Part shown: positions 43,484 to 53,038 of the stretch, piece by piece | Layout: the number at the start of each line of letters is the position of its first letter | Position numbering within the stretch: position 1 is the first letter of the stretch | NCBI GenBank assembly: GCA_030744435.1 | Contig: JASLQO010000026.1 | Location: 1 to 64,000 of the forward strand | Direction of reading: 5' to 3' | From: JASLQO01 sp002327525 | GTDB lineage: Bacteria; Pseudomonadota; Gammaproteobacteria; Pseudomonadales; Azotimanducaceae | Length of the DNA: 64,000 nt | The notes under the pieces: generated by a model | Told to the model about the DNA's origin: nothing | Seen by the model: the letters and a program-made list of their open reading frames with translations, nothing else | The model's database searches: none | Translations under genes and position numbers: made by a program

Positions 43484-44251
43484 ATGAGCCAACCCGTTCA
43501 ACCCATCCGCCCGGCCGCGACCGTGATCCTCGTGAGAGAGGCGGAAGACAATTATGAGATCTTCATGCTGAAGCGCACGAGTCGCGCGTCGTTTGCGGGC
43601 GGCATGTTCGTCTTCCCCGGCGGCCGTGTAGACAGCGACGATCATCTGCACAAATACGATGAGCACCGTACGGGACCCAGCGAGGTACAGCAGCCGCAGG
43701 CCGCGGCGCTCGGGGCCGAGTGGCGAGGTTACTGGATCGCCGGGATCAGAGAGAGTTTCGAAGAAGCGGGCCTGATGTTGGCGTACACGCAGGGAGGTGA
43801 GTTGCTGTCCTATTCCGATGATGAGGTACACGCGCGCATGGACGCATACCGGCATCCGCTGCACGGCGGTGAGCTGTCGCTGCTGGAGATCTGTGAGCGT
43901 GAGAACCTGAAGCTGGCGGTGGATCGGATTCATTTCTACAACCGCTTCGTCACTCCGTTCGGCCGGCCCCGGCGTTTCGATACGCGCTTCTTCATCGCCG
44001 AGGCGCCTGCCTCTCAGACCGGAGCGCATGATGAGAAGGAGACGGTCGACAGTATCTGGATCTCACCGGCTGAGGCGCTGGCGCGTAATGCGGCCAGGGA
44101 ATTCGATCTGATGCGCGTTACGCAAGTGCAGCTGACCGAGCTCGCCCGCTACGCCAATGCGCGAGAGGTGCTTTGGTTCGCGGCGAGCAATACGCACTTC
44201 CCCATTCACAGACCCACCATGCCGGTGGATCTGCCGAATTCCAAGGGCTGA
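43484..44251 (+). CDS. Nudix hydrolase of the NUDT19 (peroxisomal CoA diphosphatase) type
   Basis: The 255-residue protein has the extended Nudix box of the NUDT19/RP2 group. FAGGMFVFPGGRVD is separated from the second half, GIRESFEEAGLMLAY, by an insert of about 50 residues. NUDT19 and NUDT7 cleave CoA and acyl-CoA to 4-phosphopantetheine forms and 3',5'-ADP. In this acyl-CoA-rich neighbourhood a CoA-trimming role is likely. The rest (SFxxAG, RFDTRFFIAEAP, WISPAEAL) is as usual for the family. The start is ATG 43484, about 76 bp from the divergent LLM start. Confidence 0.85.
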   Translation: MSQPVQPIRPAATVILVREAEDNYEIFMLKRTSRASFAGGMFVFPGGRVDSDDHLHKYDEHRTGPSEVQQPQAAALGAEWRGYWIAGIRESFEEAGLMLAYTQGGELLSYSDDEVHARMDAYRHPLHGGELSLLEICERENLKLAVDRIHFYNRFVTPFGRPRRFDTRFFIAEAPASQTGAHDEKETVDSIWISPAEALARNAAREFDLMRVTQVQLTELARYANAREVLWFAASNTHFPIHRPTMPVDLPNSKG

Positions 44252-44272
44252 TCGTCCCTGATGGTGTGCTGA

Positions 44273-45541
44273 TCAGTCGCGGCGCATGGCCGGCCTGTTC
44301 CCATAGGTCAAAGCGCGCCACAGCCATTCGGCCGGTCCGAAACGGTATCGTTCGAGCCACCAGGGACTCAGTATCAGCTGCAGCAACCAGATGGCGAATA
44401 CGATCAGGTAAAGCGCCCAGCGCTCCATTTCTCCCACCAGCGCCAATCCCGCACCCGTGAACAGGAACAGCGCAATGGCCGAGTGCATGAGGTAGTTCGT
44501 CAGTGCCATGCGTCCGACGGTCGAAAGCCGTGCCCGAAGGCCGGGTAACAGCATGAGCTTGCACGCAATCATCACGAGACCCAGATAGCCGAACGCCATG
44601 CCGAGACGGCCGAGGTGGTAGGTGATCTGAAAGTAGGGGAACGATACCAGCATGTCGAAGTCCGACGCGAAGGCCTTGTGCGCCTCGAAGACGTTGAGGC
44701 CGAGTCCCACGGCGAATCCGGCGAGTGTCAATCTGGTGTACTGGCGCACGGAGAGTTCGGCGTTCAGGATACCGTATTTGTATAGGGCCATGCCGATCAG
44801 CATCATTGCCAGGGCATCCCAGAACAAGATGACGGGTATGGTGTAGGAGAAGTACTCGGTCATGTACTCGGCCGTCCATGCGACCGCTGTGACGAAGCTC
44901 GTCCTTCTCGCGACAAGTTCTTCGTCCGCACCGGTGTAGTTCGCTTCGAACTCATACCAGACGTCTGCGGCCTGCTCGGTTTCCGGCGATACCCTCTCAC
45001 CGGCTGCGATCGCTTCGGCGGCTTCGCGTGCGAGCCCGAGCCCGAAGCCCTGGGCAACGTTCAGTAACGAAATCAGTACGACGAGTACGATCCCAGCGCT
45101 CAGCAACCTTTTTGCCGAGCCGTTTCGGCACAGATACAGACACGCACCCGCAAGGGCGTAGACAGTGAGTATGTCGCCCACCCACAACAGGACGTAGGCG
45201 TTAAACAGACCAAAAACGAACAGCCAGAACTGGCGTTTGTAGTGAAGTATGCCTCGCCCCTCGCGCGCGCCCGTTGCAAACAGCACGACACCAGCGCCGA
45301 ACAGTATCGAGAACAGACACCGCATCGCCCCTTCGAAAAGGATGTCTACGAACGCCCATACGCCCAGGTTCAGGGTTGGATTACCCCCGGAGCCGATCGT
45401 TGGGTCGAAGTATCCGCTGCTTTGCAGTCCGAAACCGAGGATGTTCAGTAACAGAATGCCGAGCAGAGCGAGCCCGCGCAGTACATCCAGCGACTGGATA
45501 CGAGCTGTCTCGGTGACGGGGCCGGTAGCGAGTTCGCTCAT
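44273..45541 (-). CDS. DUF418 membrane protein (YeiB-like)
   Basis: A 422-residue multi-pass inner-membrane protein. The N-terminal RIQSLDVLRGLALLGILLLNI is the mark of DUF418/YeiB proteins. About eight to ten hydrophobic helices follow, and the C-terminal block RLSTVGRMALTNYLMHSAIA...WLERYRFGPAEWLWRALTYG is the DUF418 signature, with the conserved GPxEWLWR. Such proteins are seen as putative transporters or acyltransferase relatives; the role is not known. It is convergent with the Nudix gene and divergent from the GNAT gene. Confidence 0.9.
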   Translation of the reverse strand: MSELATGPVTETARIQSLDVLRGLALLGILLLNILGFGLQSSGYFDPTIGSGGNPTLNLGVWAFVDILFEGAMRCLFSILFGAGVVLFATGAREGRGILHYKRQFWLFVFGLFNAYVLLWVGDILTVYALAGACLYLCRNGSAKRLLSAGIVLVVLISLLNVAQGFGLGLAREAAEAIAAGERVSPETEQAADVWYEFEANYTGADEELVARRTSFVTAVAWTAEYMTEYFSYTIPVILFWDALAMMLIGMALYKYGILNAELSVRQYTRLTLAGFAVGLGLNVFEAHKAFASDFDMLVSFPYFQITYHLGRLGMAFGYLGLVMIACKLMLLPGLRARLSTVGRMALTNYLMHSAIALFLFTGAGLALVGEMERWALYLIVFAIWLLQLILSPWWLERYRFGPAEWLWRALTYGNRPAMRRD

Positions 45542-45610
45542 TTAGACACGATAGGAGGTGCAGGCTGGCATTTCAATTAGTGTGTTCATGCGCGCATAAT
45601 CCGGCGTCTT

Positions 45611-46852
45611 TTGGACAGTGGAACAGCCGTGGAGATGCGGCCCTACAAAGAGAGCCGTGACCTTGAGGCCGTGCAGCGCATCTGGCACGAGATCGGCTGG
45701 ATCGACAACAAGGCCGGTGAGGAAGGACTTGCCGATCTGCTGCGCGTGGGTCGCGCGATGGTTGCCGCCATTGATGGCGTCGCGGAATGCCTGGTTCACG
45801 CCACTGCGGGTGCGATTCGTTACCAGGACACGGACCTCGATCTGTGTGCCGTGACCGCCGTCACCACCAGCCGAATTGCACGCAAGCAGAGGTTTGCGCA
45901 ACAGTTGACCGCCCTGCAGCTGGCGGACGGCGCGAATGCGGGTGCGAAAGTGGCGGCACTCGGAATGTTCGAACAGGGATTCTATGACCGTGTCGGGTTT
46001 GGGACGGGTGCCTACGATAATTTCCTGCGCATCGACCCGGCATCACTTCTGATCGATGCTTCCTTCCGAGTGCCGCAGCGACTCACGAAGGACGACTGGA
46101 GCGCCGTGCATGCCTGCATGCACCGCCGCCCTCGCAGCCACGGTGGTGTCATTCTGCACCCACCGGAGATCATCAAGGCGGAGCTGCAGTTCAGCGAGCA
46201 GGGATTTGGTCTCGGTTACCGTGAAGGAGGCCAGATCACTCATTTCATCTGGATCCATGCCAAAGACGTGGAACACGGACCCTACCGGGTGACGGGAATC
46301 GCATATCAGACTCACGCCCAACTGACGGAGCTGCTGGCGCTGATCAAGTCTCTGGGGGATCAGGTGTCTGTGGTACAGCTCTGGGAACCGCCGGACGTGC
46401 AGCTGCAGACGCTGTTGAGGCAGCCGTTTCGCAACCGCCGCAACAGCGCAAAGTCCGACTATGCCAACGAGCATTTCGCCGAGGCCTGGTGGCAGCTGCG
46501 CATCCTCGACGTCGCGGCATGTGTGTCGGCGAGATCCTGGATCGGTTCTCCGCTCGAATTCAACCTGCGGCTCACGGATCCGGCAGAAGCGTTGCTGACC
46601 GGTAGCAACTGGCGTGGCGTGGCAGGCGACTATCATGTGCGCATCGGCGATAAGTCGGAGGCCGCAAGCGGGCACCGCTGCGGATTGCCCCTGATCGAAG
46701 GCGGCGTGAATGCGTTCTCACGCCTATGGTTCAACGTGCTCAGCGCCACGGGACTGGCTGCGTCGGGAGAGCTCTCCATGGACGAGACGCTCGTGAAGCA
46801 GCTGGACGAGGCATTGCGCCTGCCGAAGCCGATCTTTGGCTGGGAGTTTTGA
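45611..46852 (+). CDS. Eis-like GNAT acetyltransferase
   Basis: The 413-residue product looks like the Eis type, with an N-terminal GNAT (MRPYKESRDLEAVQRIWHEIGW; AVTAVTTSRIARKQRFAQQLTALQLADGANAGAKVAALGMF with the acetyl-CoA loop) and a second GNAT-like domain, then a sterol-carrier-like C-terminal domain (residues 300-413). Start is uncertain: TTG 45611, GTG 45629 or ATG 45635 all lack a strong ribosome site. It overlaps the next gene by four bases. Eis proteins acetylate amines, but the native substrate here is unknown. Confidence 0.78.
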   Translation: MDSGTAVEMRPYKESRDLEAVQRIWHEIGWIDNKAGEEGLADLLRVGRAMVAAIDGVAECLVHATAGAIRYQDTDLDLCAVTAVTTSRIARKQRFAQQLTALQLADGANAGAKVAALGMFEQGFYDRVGFGTGAYDNFLRIDPASLLIDASFRVPQRLTKDDWSAVHACMHRRPRSHGGVILHPPEIIKAELQFSEQGFGLGYREGGQITHFIWIHAKDVEHGPYRVTGIAYQTHAQLTELLALIKSLGDQVSVVQLWEPPDVQLQTLLRQPFRNRRNSAKSDYANEHFAEAWWQLRILDVAACVSARSWIGSPLEFNLRLTDPAEALLTGSNWRGVAGDYHVRIGDKSEAASGHRCGLPLIEGGVNAFSRLWFNVLSATGLAASGELSMDETLVKQLDEALRLPKPIFGWEF

Positions 46853-47550
46853 ACGAACGTTTTCTCATCGATGATATTCCGGTGGAACTGCGCCGGAACA
46901 AGCGCAGACGCACGCGCATCGCCATGGACATCGACCCGGCCGGACACGTGGTGCTCGATGTTCCGCAGCGCACCGCGCTTTGCGATGTGCAAGCGCTGGT
47001 TCGCGAGCACGGCCGGTGGCTGCGTTATCGGCTGAACAGGGTACGCGAGGAAACCGCGCACCTCGGGCGCATGGGCTACGAGTCCGGGGAAGTGGTGCTC
47101 TATCTGGGCGAACCGCTGACACTGGAGCACCACGCGGGCGATGACGTTCGGTTGAAAGGGTTGGTATTGCGAGTACCCTCGGGCGATAGCGCGTGCACGC
47201 GGAAGCACGTGCGTACCTGGTACCGTCAGCAGGCGGGAAGCGTATTCGAGGCGGTGCTCGCCAGTTATCGGCATCTGCCCTGGCTCGAAGGTCGCCTGCC
47301 CCCATGGCGTCACCGTTTCATGAAAAGCCAGTGGGGAAGTTGCAGTTCGAAGGGTGCCATTTCGCTGAATACGCACCTGGTGCGCACGCCTCGGCGGCTC
47401 ATCGAGTACGTCACACTGCACGAACTCTGCCACCTGCGCCACCACAATCACTCACGCCGTTTCCACGCGCTGATGTCTACGCACATGCCGGACTGTGCCG
47501 TGCGCAGTAAGGAACTCGGTCGCTGCATGAGCCTGTTGCTCGATGAGTAG
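46849..47550 (+). CDS. YgjP-like zinc metallopeptidase (DUF45)
   Basis: A 233-residue protein with the YgjP/DUF45 fold: the N-terminal strand RRNKRRRTRIAMDIDPAGHVVLDVPQ, a central MKSQWGSCSSKGAISLN block and the zinc site VTLHELCHLRHHNHSRRFHALM with HExxH plus a distal His. The TTG start at 46849 overlaps the stop of the GNAT gene (TTGA) and its own end overlaps rsgA, so the three genes appear coupled. YgjP homologues are common in gammaproteobacteria; their physiological target is not settled. Confidence 0.88.
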   Translation: MNERFLIDDIPVELRRNKRRRTRIAMDIDPAGHVVLDVPQRTALCDVQALVREHGRWLRYRLNRVREETAHLGRMGYESGEVVLYLGEPLTLEHHAGDDVRLKGLVLRVPSGDSACTRKHVRTWYRQQAGSVFEAVLASYRHLPWLEGRLPPWRHRFMKSQWGSCSSKGAISLNTHLVRTPRRLIEYVTLHELCHLRHHNHSRRFHALMSTHMPDCAVRSKELGRCMSLLLDE

Positions 47551-48592
47551 ATTGCTCGAAAGCCTCGGCTGGAAACCGTTCTTCGGCCAGCAACTCAGTC
47601 TGGAGGATCTCGAGATTCTTCATCCCGCGCGCGTGATGGAGATTCAACGCACCGGTCTGGTGGTGTGCAGTGCAAATGGTGAACACCAGGTGAATCTGGG
47701 CGGACGCTGGTTTCAGGAGGACGCAGAAGCCCGTCCGACGGTGGGCGACTGGGTGTTGCTGGGTGAACTTCGCGACACCATCGAGAGGGTGCTTGAGCGC
47801 AGCAGTCTGATCAAACGGCTAAGCGCGGGGACCACCAGCGACGTACAGTTGATTGCGGCCAACGTGGATACGCTGTTCATCGTCAGTTCCTGTAACGAGG
47901 ACTTCAACCTGTCGCGCATCGAGCGCTACCTGGCGCTGGCGCTTGATGCCGGTGTCCGGCCGGTGATCGTGTTGACCAAGGTCGACCTGGTGGACGACCA
48001 CCAGGGCCTGATTGAGCAGGTACACACCCTGCGCTCTGACCTCGTGGTGGAAGGTGTGGTGGCCACCCGCGCTGACACGCTCGGCAATCTGTTGCCATGG
48101 TGTGCGTCCGGACAGACAGTGGCGTTGCTTGGATCCTCTGGTGTCGGAAAGTCGACGCTGGTGAATTCGCTCTCGGGCGAGGAGGTACAGACGACCGCGG
48201 GCGTCCGGGAAGATGACGGCAGGGGGCGGCATACGACGACGCACCGGTCGCTGCATCCTCTCGCGCGGGGAGGGCTGTTGCTGGATAGCCCGGGGATGAG
48301 GGAACTCGGTATCGTGGATGCGCAGGCGGGGGTGGGGCAGTTGTTCGAAGACATCGACGATCTGTCACGTCGGTGCCGCTTCAGCGACTGTGCGCATGCC
48401 CAGGAACCGGGCTGTGCAGTAAGAGCCGCCATCGAATCCAGCGAGCTCGACGAACGGCGGTTCGAGAGCTATCAGAAGCTGCTGCGCGAGGAGATGTACA
48501 ACACAGAGACGATAGCCGAACGTCATACGCGTTCGCGTCAGTTCGGCAAAATGGTGCGCCAGCATCTGGCGCATAGCCACAAAAAGCGATAG
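47543..48592 (+). CDS. rsgA: ribosome small subunit-dependent GTPase A
   Basis: The 349-residue protein is RsgA (YjeQ), which checks 30S maturation. An N-terminal OB-fold (to about residue 90) is followed by a circularly permuted GTPase: G4 TKVDLVDD near residue 146, G1 LLGSSGVGKST near 193, then G2 and G3 (DSPGMRELG). The C-terminal zinc-finger ligands are in CRFSDCAHAQEPGC. Length and order match the family. The start at 47543 overlaps the end of the ygjP-like gene by 8 bp. It is a housekeeping gene in an otherwise catabolic window. Confidence 0.96.
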   Translation: MSRLLESLGWKPFFGQQLSLEDLEILHPARVMEIQRTGLVVCSANGEHQVNLGGRWFQEDAEARPTVGDWVLLGELRDTIERVLERSSLIKRLSAGTTSDVQLIAANVDTLFIVSSCNEDFNLSRIERYLALALDAGVRPVIVLTKVDLVDDHQGLIEQVHTLRSDLVVEGVVATRADTLGNLLPWCASGQTVALLGSSGVGKSTLVNSLSGEEVQTTAGVREDDGRGRHTTTHRSLHPLARGGLLLDSPGMRELGIVDAQAGVGQLFEDIDDLSRRCRFSDCAHAQEPGCAVRAAIESSELDERRFESYQKLLREEMYNTETIAERHTRSRQFGKMVRQHLAHSHKKR

Positions 48593-48598
48593 ACCACC

Positions 48599-50011
48599 AT
48601 GACGACAATCGACATGCCGGGGCTGCGGCGGCAAGCAGTCTCGGTCACCCGAAAGATGGCCGCATCACTGCCGGGACTCCGCCAGATGGCGGAGGAAAAG
48701 GGACTCAAGATTCATCACCTGGGTGCGGGATATCCTCATCCGGAAGTGACGGATCCGCGCGGCTTCCTGACACATCAGCAAGCCTACTTCGAGCACCTGG
48801 CGGGCAATGAAGGCCTGAATGACGCCGATGCAGTGCCGGAGTATCTGAGAGAGTCGTACTCCTACACCGATACCCTCGGTCCGCGCAGTGTTCGTGAGAC
48901 CTTTGCGCGCGCGTACGGCAATGACTGGCGCATCCAGCTCGATGCAGATCGTATGGTGCCAACAGTCGGTGCGACCGGTGGCATCAATCTGGTGTGTTCC
49001 ATGTTCGAGCGCCCCGGGACGCCGGTTGCCTATATCACCGATGCGCCCACGTATGCCGGTTTTCTGGCGCGCTCGGCGCTGTGTCATCACGCGCGCGTGT
49101 TCAGTGTGGAGATGGATGATGAGGGGCCGCTGGTGGACGTGTTCGTCAGCCAGATTCGTGCGGCCCGGGAGGCGGGGTACGAGGTGCCCCTGTACTACAC
49201 GGTTCCCGACGGCCACAACCCGGCAGGATTTTCCTTCTCGCAGTCGCGCCGGGAGCAGATTCTCGCGGCTGCGCGCGCCGAGAGAATTCTCATCGTGGAA
49301 GATGCACCGTATGTGTACATCAACTACACATCCGGGGCGCAACGTACGAGACCTTTCTTCGCGATGGCGCCCGAGCAGACGGTGCATCTGTTCACGGGAT
49401 CCAAGATCGGCTTCCCCGGTCCGCGGGTCGGGTTTCTGTATTCCGAGGCAAAACTGGCCATCGCCGGCGGGGTAGAGGTGGACCTCACGGAGTTTGCCGT
49501 CACCGAGGCCAGTGCCGACATGCTGTTTCAGAATCCGGCGGCGCTGTACGGTTTCGAGGCGCTGCTGCACCGGCCGGGCGAAGAAGGCGGGTTTGCCGAA
49601 CGTGGCACGTTCTGGGAACTGGCGGAGGGGAAACTCGCCGTTTACCGCGAGATGCGCCAGATCATGCTCGAAGGCCTCGAGCGCGGATTGGGTGCTTGGC
49701 CGGAGCACTTCGGTTGGACGCATCCCGATGCCGGATTCTTCACCGTGTTCACGTTTCGGGATGGCAGTGTGCGTACCGATGAGGCGTTCACCAACGATCT
49801 CGTGACTAACTACGGGGTGGTAGCCATTCCGATGTACGACTTCTACCCGGAGGATGCGCGTGATCGCGACGCTAACGCGGGTTTCGATCAGTTACGTCTG
49901 TCGTTCTGTTTCAGTGAGAGCGCGGGCGAGGATCGCCGGCGTGATCTCACCGAAGCCGTGGACGCATTCTGCGCGGCGGTGCGGGAGATGTTCGAACTAA
50001 CTCGCGAGTAG
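48599..50011 (+). CDS. PLP-dependent aminotransferase, class I/II
   Basis: A 470-residue fold-type I aminotransferase. Marks are TVGATGGINLVCSMFE, the AYITDAPTYAGFL strand, the aspartate-containing block ILIVEDAPYVYINY and the PLP lysine in FTGSKIGFPGPRVGFL. The DGHNPAGFSFS motif in the middle (NPxG) fixes PLP. It is near the MocR/KYNU aminotransferase group but has no DNA-binding domain. It follows rsgA by six bases. The amino acid partner is not known; it may be a transaminase for branched or aromatic substrates. Confidence 0.9.
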   Translation: MTTIDMPGLRRQAVSVTRKMAASLPGLRQMAEEKGLKIHHLGAGYPHPEVTDPRGFLTHQQAYFEHLAGNEGLNDADAVPEYLRESYSYTDTLGPRSVRETFARAYGNDWRIQLDADRMVPTVGATGGINLVCSMFERPGTPVAYITDAPTYAGFLARSALCHHARVFSVEMDDEGPLVDVFVSQIRAAREAGYEVPLYYTVPDGHNPAGFSFSQSRREQILAAARAERILIVEDAPYVYINYTSGAQRTRPFFAMAPEQTVHLFTGSKIGFPGPRVGFLYSEAKLAIAGGVEVDLTEFAVTEASADMLFQNPAALYGFEALLHRPGEEGGFAERGTFWELAEGKLAVYREMRQIMLEGLERGLGAWPEHFGWTHPDAGFFTVFTFRDGSVRTDEAFTNDLVTNYGVVAIPMYDFYPEDARDRDANAGFDQLRLSFCFSESAGEDRRRDLTEAVDAFCAAVREMFELTRE

Positions 50012-50039
50012 CGGACGAAGTTCCGGATAGATCTGCGGC

Positions 50040-50320
50040 GGTGCGACGCCGGCGTACGGTAGCGATGGGCAGCCCGAGCATGACTTCCCAGTCCTCGGCC
50101 GGCAGCCAGTTGGCCCGCTTTCCGTTGCGATAGCTGTTGCGTACGGCGCCGATGACTCCGGTGCCCAGGTAACGCATGTGCTTGAGCGTTCCGGCCGCAA
50201 TGATCAGCCCGAGTCCGGGGAAAGGGTTTTACGCGTAGGTGAAGCCGAGCAGACTTGATGCGCAGCAGGTCGACCAGTTTGCGGTTTGGTTCGGTGAACA
50301 ACTGGCGCGACTGATGAGTG
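50040..50320 (-). pseudogene. decayed gene of unknown family
   Basis: On the - strand a coherent segment reads RQLFTEPNRKLVDLLRIKSARLHLRVKP, then, after a frame change, LGLIIAAGTLKHMRYLGTGVIGAVRNSYRNGKRANWLPAEDWEVMLGLP in short pieces. The shift suggests a broken gene. I do not recognise the family. The remainder to 50489 holds only an AT-rich patch (50390-50420) and no gene. Confidence 0.3.
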
Positions 50321-50489
50321 AGGATCCCTAGCTCGTTCCTGTCCCGGAAGCGTCGATCGCGGTTGAAACTGCTTGCACAGTATTCTCTAAGCTATTAATT
50401 TAAAAGGAGATATTATCCTGCAGTGGGGCTTCACAGTCCCGATCGCATGACTATGGCGTACTCTGGATAGCATCGGACTGGCCGCTGGG

Positions 50490-51362
50490 CTAGCGCTCGT
50501 GGTAGACGGCATCGATATCGTCGAATTTGTCCACGCCGATCAGTTCCGCCAGCGCATCTAGCGATCCGGAGGCCACGTCAGGGTGGGTCCACGATCCCGC
50601 GGTCAGACCTCCATCCACGACCAGCGCGTGTCCCGTGATGAAGCTGGCCTCATCACTCGCCAGAAAACAGGCGGCATTAGCAATGTCCTGGGGCTCGCCG
50701 CTCCTCGGAATCGGTTGCATCATCTCGAGCGCCGGGCGCACCGCGGCCGCGTAGTCCTCGTTGCTGCCCACGGCCAGCTGTCCGGCGAAAATCGGTGTGG
50801 CGATGCCGCCGGGGCAGATGGCGTTGACACGGATGTTGTAAGGCCCCAGCTCCTGGGAGACGCTGCGGGTCAGATTGATCACCGCGCTCTTGATGGCGCT
50901 GTAAACGTGCGGCCCGTATCCGCCGCAGATGCCGGCAACGCTCGCGGTGGAGATGATCACACCGCTCCCTTGCGCGGTCATGACGGGTGCGGCGTGTTTC
51001 ATACCCATCAACACGCCTTTCAGCATGGCATCTACCGTGCGCTGATAGGGTTCGCCCATGTCGGTGTCGGCAATATCACCGCTCACACCCCCGAATCCGG
51101 CGTTGTTGAAGAGGCAATCAAGGTGTCCGAACTGCCCGGTTGCTGCCTTGATGGCTGCCCGTACATCGGTTTCGTTGCACACATCCGTGGCGACGAAGTG
51201 AGCCGCAGCGCCGAGTTCATCTGCGAATGCCGCACCTTTCTCCTCCTGAATGTCTGCGATCACCACCCTCGCACCCTCAGTGATGAACTTCTCCACAGTC
51301 GCGCGGCCCATACCGCTGCTGCCGCCGGTGATGAGGGCGACCTTGCCTTCAAGACGATTCAT
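50490..51362 (-). CDS. short-chain dehydrogenase/reductase (SDR)
   Basis: The 290-residue protein has the classical SDR cofactor motif TGGSSGMGRA near residue 12, the NNAG motif, the catalytic serine in ISTASVAG and the YSAIK pair (written HVYSAIKSA here), then the PGGIATPIF loop. It resembles 3-oxoacyl- or hydroxysteroid dehydrogenases of the FabG-like group. The start overlaps the GPH symporter stop by 14 bp, so the transporter and the SDR are co-transcribed. The substrate is likely whatever the transporter brings in, but this is inference. Confidence 0.9.
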   Translation of the reverse strand: MNRLEGKVALITGGSSGMGRATVEKFITEGARVVIADIQEEKGAAFADELGAAAHFVATDVCNETDVRAAIKAATGQFGHLDCLFNNAGFGGVSGDIADTDMGEPYQRTVDAMLKGVLMGMKHAAPVMTAQGSGVIISTASVAGICGGYGPHVYSAIKSAVINLTRSVSQELGPYNIRVNAICPGGIATPIFAGQLAVGSNEDYAAAVRPALEMMQPIPRSGEPQDIANAACFLASDEASFITGHALVVDGGLTAGSWTHPDVASGSLDALAELIGVDKFDDIDAVYHER

Positions 51363-52911
51363 CGCGTGCTCCTGTGGTCACGGGATTGTTGCGTATCTCT
51401 TCCTGGATTTCGGCGACCCGTTCTTCTGTCAGCGAGTAGTGCCACAGAAGCGGCATGGCAACGAACTTGAACAGAGCCGGTATCACCGAGTAGGTGACGG
51501 CCAGCATCAGCAGGGCGAATGCCGTGTTGGTTGTATTGAGCGGATCGGCCAGTGAATCGAATCCGAATATCACGACCAGGTTGGCGCCGACGAACAGCCC
51601 CACCGCGTAGGCGAGCTTGCGTGTCATCCCCCAGATGGAGAAGTAGGCGCCGCCCTGGCGTTTTCCGGTTTGCCTTGCGTCCAGATCGACCACGTCAGCG
51701 GCCATGGCGTAGGGCAGAGCGGACAGCGCGCCGATGGACGAGCCCTTCAGGCACATCACAAGGATGAAAAACAGAAACTTTCCGGTGGGTGTGCCTTCGA
51801 AGTAACCCACGGCACTGGCGTATGCGGCATCGGGTAGAAATGCCAGGATGTTCGAAATCTGGAACGCATCGAACCATGCCATGGGCGCGATGGCGATGAG
51901 CGGGATGAAGCAGGACCAGAACGCGTACCAGCCGATAGCCACCATCGTGGCTCTGTGTTTGCCGATCTTGCGCGACAGCTTGAACCACAACGGTATGGCC
52001 GCAATCTGGGAGATGAAGTAGGGCGCCAGGTACCAGGCGTAAAGGTCACCGGCAAGCAGAACGTGCTTGACGAAAAAGAAACTCAACGTGTTGGTCATGG
52101 CGGAGCCGATGGTGGAGAACAGGAAGATGATCACCAGCCTCCGGTATGGCTCGTTCTGCCACACATAGTGAAAACTCTCACGCAGTGGCAAACGGGTCGT
52201 ACGGGTCTCGTCAGGGATGCGCTCCGGCACCGAGATCAGCATGTTGGCCACGAGTATCGGCATCATGGTGACGGTGACGACGGCCAGGAAGAAGACGATG
52301 TCCACCGGACGCGTGAAATCCCAGAAGAACACCACGATGGGGATGAACACGCCCAGCAGGCTTCCGCTCACCGAGAAGCCCTCGCGCCAACTGGTGATCA
52401 GCGTTCTCTCGTGGTAGTGCGGTGACAGCTCCGCACCCCAGGCGCTATAGGGAATGTCCTTGATGGTTGCACCGATGTACAGCAGGATCAGCACGCCCAG
52501 CAGATAGGGGTAGCCGGAGTTGAAGCTGGCACCCAATAACGTGATGTCGCCGAATTCGAAGGGGGGTACCCACAGCAGCCACATGCCGGCGAGGTATATG
52601 GGAGTGCCGATTGCGATGAAGGGCTTGCGCCTGCCCCAGCGAGTGCGCAGACGATCGGACAGAAAGCCCACCAGGGGATCGGTGACGCCGTCGAAAATGC
52701 GTGAAAGCATCAGCATGAGGCTCACGAAGCCGAGCGAGAGCCCGAATCCGTCCGCATCCGCATAGACGGCCGGCAGATATACTGCCAGTGGCAGCGCGAC
52801 CATAGACAGCGGCATTGCCGGTGCGCCGTAGGAGGCGAGGGACCACCTGTTCAATATTCTTGTCTGTGCGCCGGCGTCCTGTGACTGTGGGCCTGCCGAT
52901 ATATCGGTCAT
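51349..52911 (-). CDS. GPH-family (MelB-like) sugar or glycoside cation symporter
   Basis: A 520-residue inner-membrane transporter with about twelve helices. SYGAPAMPLSMVALPLAVYLPAVYA opens the protein and the RIFDGVTDPLVGFLSDRLRTRWGRRKPFI block is the MFS_2/GPH mark with the cation-site Asp residues. GPH carriers move glycosides, pentosides or hexuronides with Na+ or H+. Members of this branch may carry other polar molecules. It is followed on the same strand by the SDR. The C-terminal tail is hydrophilic (EERVAEIQEEIRNNP). Confidence 0.88.
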   Translation of the reverse strand: MTDISAGPQSQDAGAQTRILNRWSLASYGAPAMPLSMVALPLAVYLPAVYADADGFGLSLGFVSLMLMLSRIFDGVTDPLVGFLSDRLRTRWGRRKPFIAIGTPIYLAGMWLLWVPPFEFGDITLLGASFNSGYPYLLGVLILLYIGATIKDIPYSAWGAELSPHYHERTLITSWREGFSVSGSLLGVFIPIVVFFWDFTRPVDIVFFLAVVTVTMMPILVANMLISVPERIPDETRTTRLPLRESFHYVWQNEPYRRLVIIFLFSTIGSAMTNTLSFFFVKHVLLAGDLYAWYLAPYFISQIAAIPLWFKLSRKIGKHRATMVAIGWYAFWSCFIPLIAIAPMAWFDAFQISNILAFLPDAAYASAVGYFEGTPTGKFLFFILVMCLKGSSIGALSALPYAMAADVVDLDARQTGKRQGGAYFSIWGMTRKLAYAVGLFVGANLVVIFGFDSLADPLNTTNTAFALLMLAVTYSVIPALFKFVAMPLLWHYSLTEERVAEIQEEIRNNPVTTGARDESS

Positions 52912-53038
52912 CTATATCCCCTCTCACTCTAGCCTACCCTGATTCCACCACGGCCCGCCAGGCAGGCCCCGCTGCTGCGGGGTGTTCACTTGCGGTGGTA
53001 ACATCGACGGTTTTCCATGTGATAACAGAGGAAAGACT

